Shown one piece after another: positions 28,160-36,183 of a stretch of DNA of 46,727 bases (positions are counted from its first letter, which is position 1; each line of letters starts with the position of its first letter). The notes below the pieces were generated by a model. That model worked only from the letters and a program-made list of their open reading frames with translations, was not told the origin of the DNA and did not search any database. This stretch comes from Bradyrhizobium manausense (GTDB lineage Bacteria > Pseudomonadota > Alphaproteobacteria > Rhizobiales > Xanthobacteraceae): positions 70,661 through 117,387 of the forward strand of contig NZ_LJYG01000002.1 of the NCBI RefSeq assembly GCF_001440035.1, in the 5' to 3' direction. The position numbers and the translations under genes are program-made.

Positions 28160-30316
28160 GTGCACGCGTTTCAGCTAGCCGTCAGCCAACCGAGACGCAG
28201 GTCGCCTCTGCTCAGAACATCTTCCATTCTCATCCCCGGCGAAACCGTTTGGCGACGATGCAGAGCAGACCGCGTCGCGGTCCTGAACGATGGGGCCGAA
28301 TATTTTGCGGCACTACGGGCCGCGCTGCTCCTCGCCGACCGCGAGGTATACATAATCGGGTGGGACATCCACAGCGAGACACTTCTCGTGGGTCCCACCG
28401 GTTGCGTGGATGATGGCCTTCCGCCAATGCTCGGACCATTCCTGAGAGCGTTGAGCGAGAAGAAGCCAGAGCTCGTTGTCAACATTTTGGATTGGGACTT
28501 TGCCGCTCTGTATGCCGCCGAGCGTGAATGGAATTCAGCGGAACAATTCAACTCCGGCATCGGTGGCCGCATTCGCTTTTGCCTTGATGACAGCCTGCCC
28601 CTTGGATCGGCGCAGCATCAAAAGATCGTCGTGATAGACGATCTCGTCGCCTTTGTCGGAGGACTAGATCTCACGGTGCGGCGCTGGGACACGAGCCAGC
28701 ACGCTGCCAGCAATCCGCTTCGTGTCGATCACGAGGGAAGGCCCTATCCACCATTTCACGACATTCAATGCATGGTCGATAGCGATGCCGCAGCAGCGCT
28801 GGGCGAAGTTGCCCGGGCGAGATGGGGCGCCGCCGGTTGCGCTGTGTCGCACGCCCAGCGGCGGAGCGGCAATCGATGGCCAGACTTCGTCACCATCGAC
28901 GGACGCGATCTCATGGTCGGCATCGCCAGGACCGCACCGCAAACCGCCGATCAACCAGGAATTACGGAAGTGTCGCGGTTGTTCGAAGCCTCGATAGCAA
29001 CAGCCAACCGGCTGATCTACATCGAGAACCAATTCACCAGCGCCAACGAAATCGCGCTTGCTCTGGCGCGTCGCATGACAAGCGTGCCTTCGCTGAGAGT
29101 GCTGATCGTCGCTCCACGGGGGCACTCGTCCTGGTTCGAATCGCAGGCTATGCAGGGCGGCCGGCGCAGTTTCATGTCTCCGTTCGTCGCCGCCGGCGTA
29201 ACCGAGCGGCTGCGCATTCTTTATCCCACTTCAGCGCAACCGCAATCTGATGCCGCCGCCATCATGGTTCACAGCAAGGTCATGACCGTCGACGACGACT
29301 TTCTTCGTGTTGGCTCGGCCAACCTCAATAACCGTTCGCTGGGCGCCGATTCCGAATGCGACCTCGCCTTTGAGGCAACCTGCGATGAGCACGAGGCGTT
29401 CATCCGCAGCGTACGGCACCGCCTAATCGGCCACTTCCTCGGGCTCGAGGCGCGTGAGATCGCGTCCAATGAGCAGGACCTTCTGGGGTTCATCGACCGT
29501 CACCGATCGTCAGGGGCCGGCAAGAAGCTGGTGCCGATTGAAGACCAAAACATCTCCGTGCGCGCCATGACGGAGTTTGTGCAGCCGATCGCCGATCCCA
29601 GGAGGCCGCTCGACCTGCGGCGCACCGCGCGCCGAATTTGGACGGCACGAACAATGATCGGGGTCGCGGGCATTGCGCTGTCGCTCGTCGGACTGATGTT
29701 TGCATGGCAATACACGCCGCTCAATGCCTTGACGGAGGTCGGTTACGTTACCGACGTCATTTCGCAGAATACACAGTCGAAATTCGCTCCGCTGTTTGCG
29801 ATCGCGGCGTTCGTACTGGGCGGACTCGTCGTGTTTCCGGTCCTCGTTCTCATCGCCGCGACAGCGGCCGCGCTTGGCCCATGGCTCGGCTTTGCCAGTT
29901 CGCTCACCGGCGTGCTGCTGAGTGCATCTCTTCTCTTCATGATCGGCCGCTTCATGGGACACAAGCGGCTGCAATCACTTATGGGCATGCGCGCTCTGCG
30001 AATTCAGGATCGCATCGTCGGCAAGGGGGTGGTTGCGGTCGCCCTTGTCCGCATGGTGCCGATCGCGCCGTTTTCGCTTGTCAATCTACTTGCCGGGGCC
30101 AGTCAGTTGACCCTACGCGATTTTCTGATCGGTACTCTATTGGGAATGGCACCGGGCATTGCCACCATGGCGGCCCTCGGTGCGCAGATCGCGGACTTTG
30201 CCCGCAACGCATCCTGGTCCAGCGCGGTGCTGCTCGGCGCTACCATCGCGGCCTGGATCGGCGTTTGTCTGGGCGCGCAGTTCGTGGTCACCTGGCTTGC
30301 CGGGCGCAATCGGTGA
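28160..30316 (+). CDS. Phospholipase D-like protein fused to a VTT/TVP38 membrane domain
   Basis: About 718 aa from the GTG at 28160. The open frame reaches 28025, but the conserved part starts at ILIPGETVWRR, so the start is uncertain. The PLD half has two HKD motifs: H153-Q-K in HQKIVVIDD and H371-S-K in HSKVMTVDDDFLRVGSANLNNRS. From about residue 498 to the end there are five or six membrane spans of the VTT (SNARE-associated/DedA-like) type, including FPVLVLIAATAAALGPWLGF and ALVRMVPIAPFSLVNLLAG. The likely role is phospholipid hydrolysis or transfer at the membrane. Its stop overlaps the start of the endonuclease/exonuclease/phosphatase gene (GTGA). Confidence 0.88.
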   Translation: MHAFQLAVSQPRRRSPLLRTSSILIPGETVWRRCRADRVAVLNDGAEYFAALRAALLLADREVYIIGWDIHSETLLVGPTGCVDDGLPPMLGPFLRALSEKKPELVVNILDWDFAALYAAEREWNSAEQFNSGIGGRIRFCLDDSLPLGSAQHQKIVVIDDLVAFVGGLDLTVRRWDTSQHAASNPLRVDHEGRPYPPFHDIQCMVDSDAAAALGEVARARWGAAGCAVSHAQRRSGNRWPDFVTIDGRDLMVGIARTAPQTADQPGITEVSRLFEASIATANRLIYIENQFTSANEIALALARRMTSVPSLRVLIVAPRGHSSWFESQAMQGGRRSFMSPFVAAGVTERLRILYPTSAQPQSDAAAIMVHSKVMTVDDDFLRVGSANLNNRSLGADSECDLAFEATCDEHEAFIRSVRHRLIGHFLGLEAREIASNEQDLLGFIDRHRSSGAGKKLVPIEDQNISVRAMTEFVQPIADPRRPLDLRRTARRIWTARTMIGVAGIALSLVGLMFAWQYTPLNALTEVGYVTDVISQNTQSKFAPLFAIAAFVLGGLVVFPVLVLIAATAAALGPWLGFASSLTGVLLSASLLFMIGRFMGHKRLQSLMGMRALRIQDRIVGKGVVAVALVRMVPIAPFSLVNLLAGASQLTLRDFLIGTLLGMAPGIATMAALGAQIADFARNASWSSAVLLGATIAAWIGVCLGAQFVVTWLAGRNR

Positions 30317-31029
30317 CGGGCTTTCTTCGCGTCATGACATGGAACGTGCATGGCACGTTCAACCTCAATCCCGGGTTCGATCTGGAAGGTATCAGCGCCA
30401 TCATAAAGAAATGGTCGCCGGATGTGGTCGCGTTGCAGGAGGTCGATTCGCGCGGGCGCACCGAAGACCCCTTCACAAAGCTTGCAGATGTAGTGGGAGA
30501 ACATCGCGCAGAAGCCCGCTCGATCATTACCGCGGATGGCGACTACGGCCAGATCCTGCTTAGCAGACTTCCGTTCGCAGCCCCGCCCGTGATTACAGAT
30601 GTCTCCTATCAGGAACGGGAACCGCGCCGCGCGATTACGGTCCGCATCCGGACAACCCTCCGCGAGGTCACCGTCGTCGCCACCCACCTCGGTCTTTCGA
30701 TCCATGAGCGCCAAGCGCAGGCCCGCGCGATCGCCAGCCTGGTCGATAGTCCCTGTACAGTGGTGGTCGGCGATTTCAACGACTGGCTTTGGGTTAAGTC
30801 CGTACGGCGCGCATTGGCTGCCCCTTGCCCGGTGCGTACTCAGCTGCGAACGTTTCCGTCATGGCTGCCAATCCTACGCCTCGATCGCATTTACACCACG
30901 GCGAACGGCAGGATCCTGGAGGCGTGGACCGATAAGGACGCGAAGGCTTATTCGGATCATCTGCCGGTCATCGCGGATATTGCATTTTCCGGCGTTACTA
31001 ACTCGGATAGCGCAAAAGAGCAAAATTGA
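30313..31029 (+). CDS. Endonuclease/exonuclease/phosphatase (EEP) family protein
   Basis: A 238-aa protein from the GTG at 30313, which overlaps the stop of the PLD/VTT gene as GTGA. The EEP catalytic blocks are all present: MTWNVHG with the metal-binding Asn, LQEVD with the Glu, THLG with the His, VVGDFND, and the terminal SDHLP with the catalytic Asp-His. Relatives include sphingomyelinases, inositol-phosphate phosphatases and AP endonucleases. No signal peptide is visible, so it is cytoplasmic or carried by the partner. Strict coupling to a phospholipase D points to a lipid head-group or phosphodiester substrate rather than DNA. Confidence 0.88.
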   Translation: MTGFLRVMTWNVHGTFNLNPGFDLEGISAIIKKWSPDVVALQEVDSRGRTEDPFTKLADVVGEHRAEARSIITADGDYGQILLSRLPFAAPPVITDVSYQEREPRRAITVRIRTTLREVTVVATHLGLSIHERQAQARAIASLVDSPCTVVVGDFNDWLWVKSVRRALAAPCPVRTQLRTFPSWLPILRLDRIYTTANGRILEAWTDKDAKAYSDHLPVIADIAFSGVTNSDSAKEQN

Positions 31030-31160
31030 CGATCAACGCGTACCCGTCAGGCGGCGCCCGATCTCGAGCATCACGTTGGACAGGCAGTTTGGTCGCCTAG
31101 AGGCAATCGCCACAGCCTTCGCACACCGATTCTTGTTCAGGGGTCGGTGACCCAAGCTTT

Positions 31161-31631
31161 CTAGACGGGTTCTTGCCGCCGATCGCGATCGCGCACCAAC
31201 CAATATACCACGCCGAGCGCCATAATGATTGCGGCGAACGCGACAAGGTGCGGGGCATCCGTCTCGTTCAGGTCCAGGATAATGACCTTTCGGCAAATGG
31301 CGAGTAGCGCGATCATCACGACCGAACGGATCTGCACCACGGTGTCGAGCCGTTCGGCCCCTACCAGGAGCGACTTCTTGAACTCGAGCGCAATGATCAC
31401 GGTGAAGATCATTCCGAACACCGCCTGGAAGACAGCGTAGTCCGAAGGATCGAGGGTTCCGCTCAGAACCAGCCCGAAGAGAACCTTCAGGCTGAGACTC
31501 CACACAGCGGCCGCGACGATGATAGCGATCAGCGCGGTGAGAATGATGAGGACAAGATGCTCGAACCGCTGATAAAGCGAGAGCAACCCGAACTTGTTCC
31601 CTGCCTCCCGCCATTCCCGCATGGTCGGCAT
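31161..31631 (-). CDS. psiE: PsiE family phosphate-starvation-inducible membrane protein
   Basis: A 156-aa protein with four predicted membrane segments: LVLIILTALIAIIVAAAVW, the VLFGLVLSG region, AVFGMIFTVIIALEF and LVAFAAIIMALGVVYWLV. The conserved EFKKSL and RSVVMIALLAICRKVIILD blocks are characteristic of PsiE. It is convergent with the EEP gene. In E. coli, psiE expression responds to phosphate starvation. Its placement next to lipid-phosphodiesterase-type genes fits, but no Pho box was identified by eye. Confidence 0.88.
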   Translation of the reverse strand: MPTMREWREAGNKFGLLSLYQRFEHLVLIILTALIAIIVAAAVWSLSLKVLFGLVLSGTLDPSDYAVFQAVFGMIFTVIIALEFKKSLLVGAERLDTVVQIRSVVMIALLAICRKVIILDLNETDAPHLVAFAAIIMALGVVYWLVRDRDRRQEPV

Positions 31632-32133
31632 CGAAGTCTCCCGCGCACCGTCTAAACCGGAGTGTTCGCTCGGTAGCCGGCCTATTCCGGCGAGATCTAT
31701 TTCATTCGCCCTCGCCTGCCCTTGATAACCGTCAATTGCTGGGTACCGGCGTCACCTCCGGCTTTACGTTGACCAGTGCCAAGCCCTGCTTCGCGGCCGC
31801 TAGTCATCTGGCACAGATTGGCGGGGCGGTCTCCGTGCGGGCGACGTACCGCTGCTAAGGAGATTGAAACGGCGGTGACGATCCGCGCTGGCAGGAACGG
31901 CTTCGAGCACAAGGATGTCCCGTGTATCTTCGCGACCCAGCCGATTCACCACCGCGATAACTTCGATTACTGGCTAGTGTCCTTGCAAAAAGATCGTAAA
32001 TACCGACTCACGACCAGAGGTAAAGAACGAAGGCGCATCCTCTACATCGTCAGGAGAAGACGCTTGTTGAGAAGGCCGCCGCAGTTAGCGGCGTTTCCAA
32101 TGCTTGGAACATTGCGCGACTCGCGCTCCCTTC
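31632..32133. other. Stretch without recognisable gene
   Basis: About 500 bp between psiE (upstream side) and the end of cydB. Short frames on the plus strand (for instance around 31780-32000) show no family motif. It should hold the psiE promoter and the end of the cyd transcript. Confidence 0.45.
32077..32093 (-). terminator. Hairpin 41 bp downstream of cydB, possible transcript end
   Basis: CGCCGC and GCGGCG form a perfect 6-bp GC stem with a 5-nt loop, 41 bp after the cydB stop. On the minus strand no T-run follows, so intrinsic termination would be weak; on the plus strand TTT follows. Confidence 0.3.
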
Positions 32134-33138
32134 TTAGCGACCGTAACCGCTCTGATCGGTCGTCTTGCCGCGAAATACCCAGTAGGCGAAGGCGAAATAC
32201 GCCAGGACGAGCGGCACGATCACTGCCGTGCCGGCTCCGACGAAGGCGAGCGTTGGCCGGGACGACGCCGCCTGCCACAACGTCGCGGTGTAAGGCACCG
32301 CGTAGGGCCATAGACTGATGCCGAGCCCGAGGAACGCCAGAAGAAAGACCGAGATCGCCAGCAGAAAAGCTCGCCAGTCGCGAGTGTCGGAAATCGCGCG
32401 CCAAGCGCAGAACGCGACACCCGCTGTCACCATCGGGATCGGTGAAAGAAAGGCGATGTTCGGCCAGCTAAACCAGCGCGTCGCGATCCTAGGGAAGGCG
32501 AGCGGCGTCCAAATGCTGACGATTACGATGAACGCGAGCGCCAAAGGCAAGGTGATACGAGCGGCGCGACGGCCATAATTCGCGGTCGTGCCACTGCTCT
32601 TGAAGATGAGCCAGGTGGCTCCAAGCATTGCATAACCCGCAAGCAGGCCCACCCCACAGATCACCGCGAAAACACTCAAGAAACCGACGGAGCTGCCGCG
32701 AAAGGATCCATCTGTGACAGGAATCCCCTCGATGAAGGCGCCGAGCACGATGCCTTGGCAGAACGTTGCGAGCGTCGACCCGCCGGTGAATGCCAGGTCC
32801 CAAAGCCAGCGGAAGCGCGTTGAGCGAAAACGGAATTCGAAGGCGATGCCGCGGAAGACCAGCGCGAACAGCATCGCCATCAGCGGCAGGTAAAATGCCG
32901 GCAGCAAGGTCGCGTATGCGAGAGGAAAGGCTGCGAGTAATAGCGTGCCGCCGAGAATCAGCCAGGTTTCGTTCCCGTCCCAGAACGGGGCGATCGAGTT
33001 GATCATCGTGGCGCGTTCCGCCTCGCCAGGCGCAAAGACAACCAGGATGCCGATACCCAGATCAAACCCATCCATCACGACGTACATGATGACGCTGAAC
33101 ACGACCGCGAGCCCAAGCAGAACAGGGAGCCAGTCCAT
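32134..33138 (-). CDS. cydB: Cytochrome bd ubiquinol oxidase subunit II (CydB/CioB)
   Basis: A 334-aa subunit with about eight membrane spans. The N-terminal MYVVMDGFDLGIGIL and FWDGNETWLILGGTLLLAAFPLAYA blocks are the CydB signature. It starts 3 bp after the cydA stop. Subunit II stabilises the diheme centre of the quinol oxidase. The short protein length and sequence resemble the cyanide-insensitive (Cio) branch found in rhizobia and pseudomonads. It is the last gene of the six-gene leftward run. No cydX-like small subunit ORF is evident after it. Confidence 0.95.
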   Translation of the reverse strand: MDWLPVLLGLAVVFSVIMYVVMDGFDLGIGILVVFAPGEAERATMINSIAPFWDGNETWLILGGTLLLAAFPLAYATLLPAFYLPLMAMLFALVFRGIAFEFRFRSTRFRWLWDLAFTGGSTLATFCQGIVLGAFIEGIPVTDGSFRGSSVGFLSVFAVICGVGLLAGYAMLGATWLIFKSSGTTANYGRRAARITLPLALAFIVIVSIWTPLAFPRIATRWFSWPNIAFLSPIPMVTAGVAFCAWRAISDTRDWRAFLLAISVFLLAFLGLGISLWPYAVPYTATLWQAASSRPTLAFVGAGTAVIVPLVLAYFAFAYWVFRGKTTDQSGYGR

Positions 33139-33141
33139 GGC

Positions 33142-34524
33142 CTACTCCGCAGCCTGACCGGCCGGGGCGGATACCAGGCCGGGCTGCACCCCCGCCGGTC
33201 GCTCCGTCGCTTCGTCGATTGGACCCCGCAGCACGGTCCGAATGGCGTAAAAGAAGAAGGCAATCAGCAATGCTGTATAGACCAGGATGAACAGCGCAAA
33301 TGATCCCGCCACGGCCGATGCCGCGACCGGCGAGAGCGCATCCGCGGTACGCAAGTGACCATAGACGACGTAGGGCTGCCGCCCGACTTCCGTTACGGTC
33401 CAACCACAAAGCACCGCAAGGAACGGCAAGGGGCTCGAACAGACGCAGGCAAGATGAAACCAGCGCGCCTCGCTGAGGCGCCTGCGCAACATCAGCCAGC
33501 CACCGGCGAGAACCAGCATCAGCATCAACAGCCACAGCCCGACCATTATTCGGAACGCGAAGAACACGTAAGGTACCGGTGGACGCTCCTGCGGCGATAC
33601 CGAGGTCAAGCCGGGCACCAGCCCGTCCCAGTGGTGCGTCAGGATCAGGCTACCGAGCTTCGGAACCGCGAGTTCGTAGTCGTTGCGCTCGTTAGCAACG
33701 TCCGGCCAGGCGAACAGAACGAGGTGTTGGCCTCGGCGCGTCTGCCAATCGCCTTCCATGGCCGCAACCTTGATTGGCTGATATTGGAAAGAGTTTCGCC
33801 CGTGCAGGTCGCCCAGGACGCCCTGAACCGGGACCAGGACCAGTGCCATCGGCAGCGCAACGGAAAGCCCCGTGCGGGCAAATTCTTGATGGCACCGCCG
33901 CCACAAATAGAACCCGCACACACCGATGACGACAAATGTGCCCGCGAGGTAGGCGGCCGTCACCATGTGCAAGTAACGATAGGGCAAGGACGGGGTGAAG
34001 ATTGCACCTATCCAGCTCACCAGCGCGAACTTCCCGTCAGCTTCGACTCGGAATCCGGCGGGAGTCTGCATCCAGCTGTTGGCAGCCAGTATCCAGAATG
34101 CGCTGATGACCGCGCCGAGGGCAACAGCCAAGCATGAGAAGAAATGAAGCCGAGGGCTTACCCGATCCATGCCGAACAGCATCACTCCCACAAAGCCGGC
34201 TTCTAGAAAAAAGGCCATGAGCACTTCGTAGGTAAAGAACGGCCCGATGACATTTGCCGTGCGCTCAGCAAAGACGCTCCAGTTGGTGCCGATCTGATAA
34301 GACATGACCAGCCCGGTCACCACACCCATAGCGAACCCGAGGGCAAACAGGCGAACCCAAAAGCGCAGCAGAGCGCGATAAACCGGCCGCCCGGTCCGCA
34401 GCCAGAGTACGCTGATGATGACGATGAACCCGGAGACCCCAATTGTGTAGGCCGGCCACAGAATGTGAAATCCGATCGTGAAGGCGAACTGCGCGCGTGA
34501 AAGCAGTAAGGCTGATTCGGCCAT
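33142..34524 (-). CDS. cydA: Cytochrome bd ubiquinol oxidase subunit I (CydA/CioA)
   Basis: A 460-aa catalytic subunit from the ATG at 34524 (MAESALLLSRAQFAFTIGFH); the open frame beyond that covers another gene. Visible heme and quinol-site features are the His in FHILWPAYTIG (heme b595 ligand position), GTNWS, YEVLMAFFLEAGFVG with the conserved Glu residues, RYLHMVTAAY (His of heme b558) and the Met in FRIMVGLW. The Q-loop segment QPIKVAAMEGDW keeps the Lys and Glu. The Q-loop is short, as in the Cio branch. It reduces oxygen to water using quinol and generates proton-motive force. Confidence 0.95.
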   Translation of the reverse strand: MAESALLLSRAQFAFTIGFHILWPAYTIGVSGFIVIISVLWLRTGRPVYRALLRFWVRLFALGFAMGVVTGLVMSYQIGTNWSVFAERTANVIGPFFTYEVLMAFFLEAGFVGVMLFGMDRVSPRLHFFSCLAVALGAVISAFWILAANSWMQTPAGFRVEADGKFALVSWIGAIFTPSLPYRYLHMVTAAYLAGTFVVIGVCGFYLWRRCHQEFARTGLSVALPMALVLVPVQGVLGDLHGRNSFQYQPIKVAAMEGDWQTRRGQHLVLFAWPDVANERNDYELAVPKLGSLILTHHWDGLVPGLTSVSPQERPPVPYVFFAFRIMVGLWLLMLMLVLAGGWLMLRRRLSEARWFHLACVCSSPLPFLAVLCGWTVTEVGRQPYVVYGHLRTADALSPVAASAVAGSFALFILVYTALLIAFFFYAIRTVLRGPIDEATERPAGVQPGLVSAPAGQAAE

Positions 34525-34588
34525 CAAGAGACCTATAGATTTCTGTTCGAGCCGGTGGTTACCGGCCCTCGCCGGATCCTGCCCGACT

Positions 34589-34924
34589 TCACTGGCGTTT
34601 CGCGCCCAGCACGATCCGGGAATGATGACAGACGTCGACCGGTTGCTGTTCGGTTCGTCCATCCTGAAACACTGCCCGCATTTGATAGTTGCAATTCGTC
34701 TCGGTAAACTCCCGGATCGAAGTCGACTTTCCGGGCGGAAGCGGACCGTGCCCGAGCTTGTTTTCGCCCCATTCGGCAGTGCCGCTCGGCTTGATCTCGA
34801 GCTCCTTGACTGCGGTCTCGGCGCGGTTTTCGACTTCGATCTGCGGATTGAGGGGTGCCTGGGCCCATGCAGAGGGAAGCACCAACGCGAAGACGGTGAG
34901 GAGCACGCCGGGCTTTGCAATCAT
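34589..34924 (-). CDS. Small periplasmic protein of unknown function
   Basis: A 111-aa protein with a signal peptide (MIAKPGVLLTVFALVLPSAWAQA). The mature part of about 88 residues contains EVENRAETAVKELEIKPSG, WGENKLG and LPPGKSTSIREF, then two cysteines (NCNY, VCHHS) that could form a disulphide. The pattern resembles beta-rich periplasmic proteins found beside cytochrome genes, but I cannot name a family with certainty. It starts 2 bp after the cytochrome c gene and is 64 bp before cydA, so it belongs to the same transcript. Being in this operon suggests a role in cofactor or oxidase assembly, or a structural role; this is inference. Confidence 0.8.
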   Translation of the reverse strand: MIAKPGVLLTVFALVLPSAWAQAPLNPQIEVENRAETAVKELEIKPSGTAEWGENKLGHGPLPPGKSTSIREFTETNCNYQMRAVFQDGRTEQQPVDVCHHSRIVLGAKRQ

Positions 34925-34926
34925 GG

Positions 34927-36183
34927 CTAATCTCCCTCGCTGCGGCGCTTCGCCAAGTCATCTGCCTTCAACGTCGAAGTCTTGGCGCCAAAGCGACCGG
35001 TAACGTAATTGGCGAGGTCTGCCAGCTCGCGATCGGCGTAACCCGCGGCGAAGCCCGGCATGTTCGGTCGGCCGCCCGCCGCGGAAAGATGGAAGCCCTT
35101 GAGCACGACCTGTACCAAGTTTGTCGCCTCTGGGTCATTCACTGCGCGTGTGCCCGCCAGACCGCGCCCATCCCAGCCGTGGCAGCCCGTACACGCGGCG
35201 GCAAACATCCGCACGCCAGCGCTCGCATGCAGGCGGTTCAACTCGTCGGCTGGGGGGAGACGAGAGGCGCTTACCGGTCCGTTACGGGCACCCTCCAAAT
35301 GCGCGGCCGGCACGTTCGATGTTTGCGGAGAAATCGTGCGCAGATATGTGACCATCGCTGCGACGTCCTCACGAGAAAGATAGCGCAGACTGTTGTCCAC
35401 CGCCTCGCCCATCGGCCCGGCGGCAACCCCATGAGGACTGTCTCCCGTAGAAAGGTATCGAGCGAGCTCAACCTCGCTCCAGCCTCCGATCCCGGTCGTC
35501 CGGTCCGGGGTAATGTTGTAGGCGTGCCAGCCCGCCGTAACGGCACCAGCGAATTTTTTGTGAGAATCCAACCCATAAAGGAGATTCCGCGGCGTGTGAC
35601 ACTCGCCGCAATGTCCGAGCGCTTCCACGAGGTAGGCTCCCCGATTCCACTCAGGCGATCTCGAGGCATCGACCTCGAACCGTTGGCCGGGATTATAGAG
35701 CCAATCCCAGAAGACCATCAGCCACCGCATGTTGAACGGGAACGTCAGATGATTACGTGGTGGCACCTTGGCGACCGGCTTTAGACTGAACAGATAGGCC
35801 TTGATCGCGAGCACATCGTCCCTGCTGAGCAGGGTGTAGGCTGGATAAGGAAACGCCGGATAGAGTCTCTGCCCATCCTTGCCGATTCCCTCGTACATGG
35901 CGCGTAGGAAATCATCATCGCTCCATCGACCGATTCCGGTGCTCGCATCCGGCGTGATATTCGGAGAATAGAGCGTCCCGAACGGCAGCTTGAATGCGCG
36001 AGCCCCGGCAAATTGCTCGCCGTCCGGTGCGGTGTGGCACGACACGCAATCGGCGGCGCGGGTGAGATACTCGCCACGCTGCAGGAGTTCCGACCGGACA
36101 TCCGCTGCCGCGGCCGAACGGACCGGACCGACAGAGAGCGCGAAGGCCGCTATGAGAGGCAGACTTCGCTTTATCCTACGCAC
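34927..36183 (-). CDS. Triheme cytochrome c (alcohol/aldehyde dehydrogenase cytochrome subunit type)
   Basis: A 418-aa exported protein. The signal peptide ends near SAAAAD. Three CxxCH heme sites are at residues 46-50 (CVSCH), 192-196 (CGECH) and 331-335 (CTGCH), each followed by Met-containing regions that can supply the sixth ligand. Repeated NITPD and GIGxWS motifs mark the first two domains, as in the cytochrome subunit of membrane alcohol dehydrogenase and of IorAB-type aldehyde dehydrogenases. The GTG start overlaps the end of the molybdopterin-subunit gene by 8 bp. It most likely passes electrons from that enzyme to the respiratory chain. Confidence 0.93.
   Translation of the reverse strand: MRRIKRSLPLIAAFALSVGPVRSAAAADVRSELLQRGEYLTRAADCVSCHTAPDGEQFAGARAFKLPFGTLYSPNITPDASTGIGRWSDDDFLRAMYEGIGKDGQRLYPAFPYPAYTLLSRDDVLAIKAYLFSLKPVAKVPPRNHLTFPFNMRWLMVFWDWLYNPGQRFEVDASRSPEWNRGAYLVEALGHCGECHTPRNLLYGLDSHKKFAGAVTAGWHAYNITPDRTTGIGGWSEVELARYLSTGDSPHGVAAGPMGEAVDNSLRYLSREDVAAMVTYLRTISPQTSNVPAAHLEGARNGPVSASRLPPADELNRLHASAGVRMFAAACTGCHGWDGRGLAGTRAVNDPEATNLVQVVLKGFHLSAAGGRPNMPGFAAGYADRELADLANYVTGRFGAKTSTLKADDLAKRRSEGD

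Noticed and set aside
31141..31153. GGGTCGGTGACCC hairpin between the EEP and psiE genes as a bidirectional terminator
   Set aside because: The stem is only 5 bp with a 3-nt loop and no T-run on either side, which is too weak to call.
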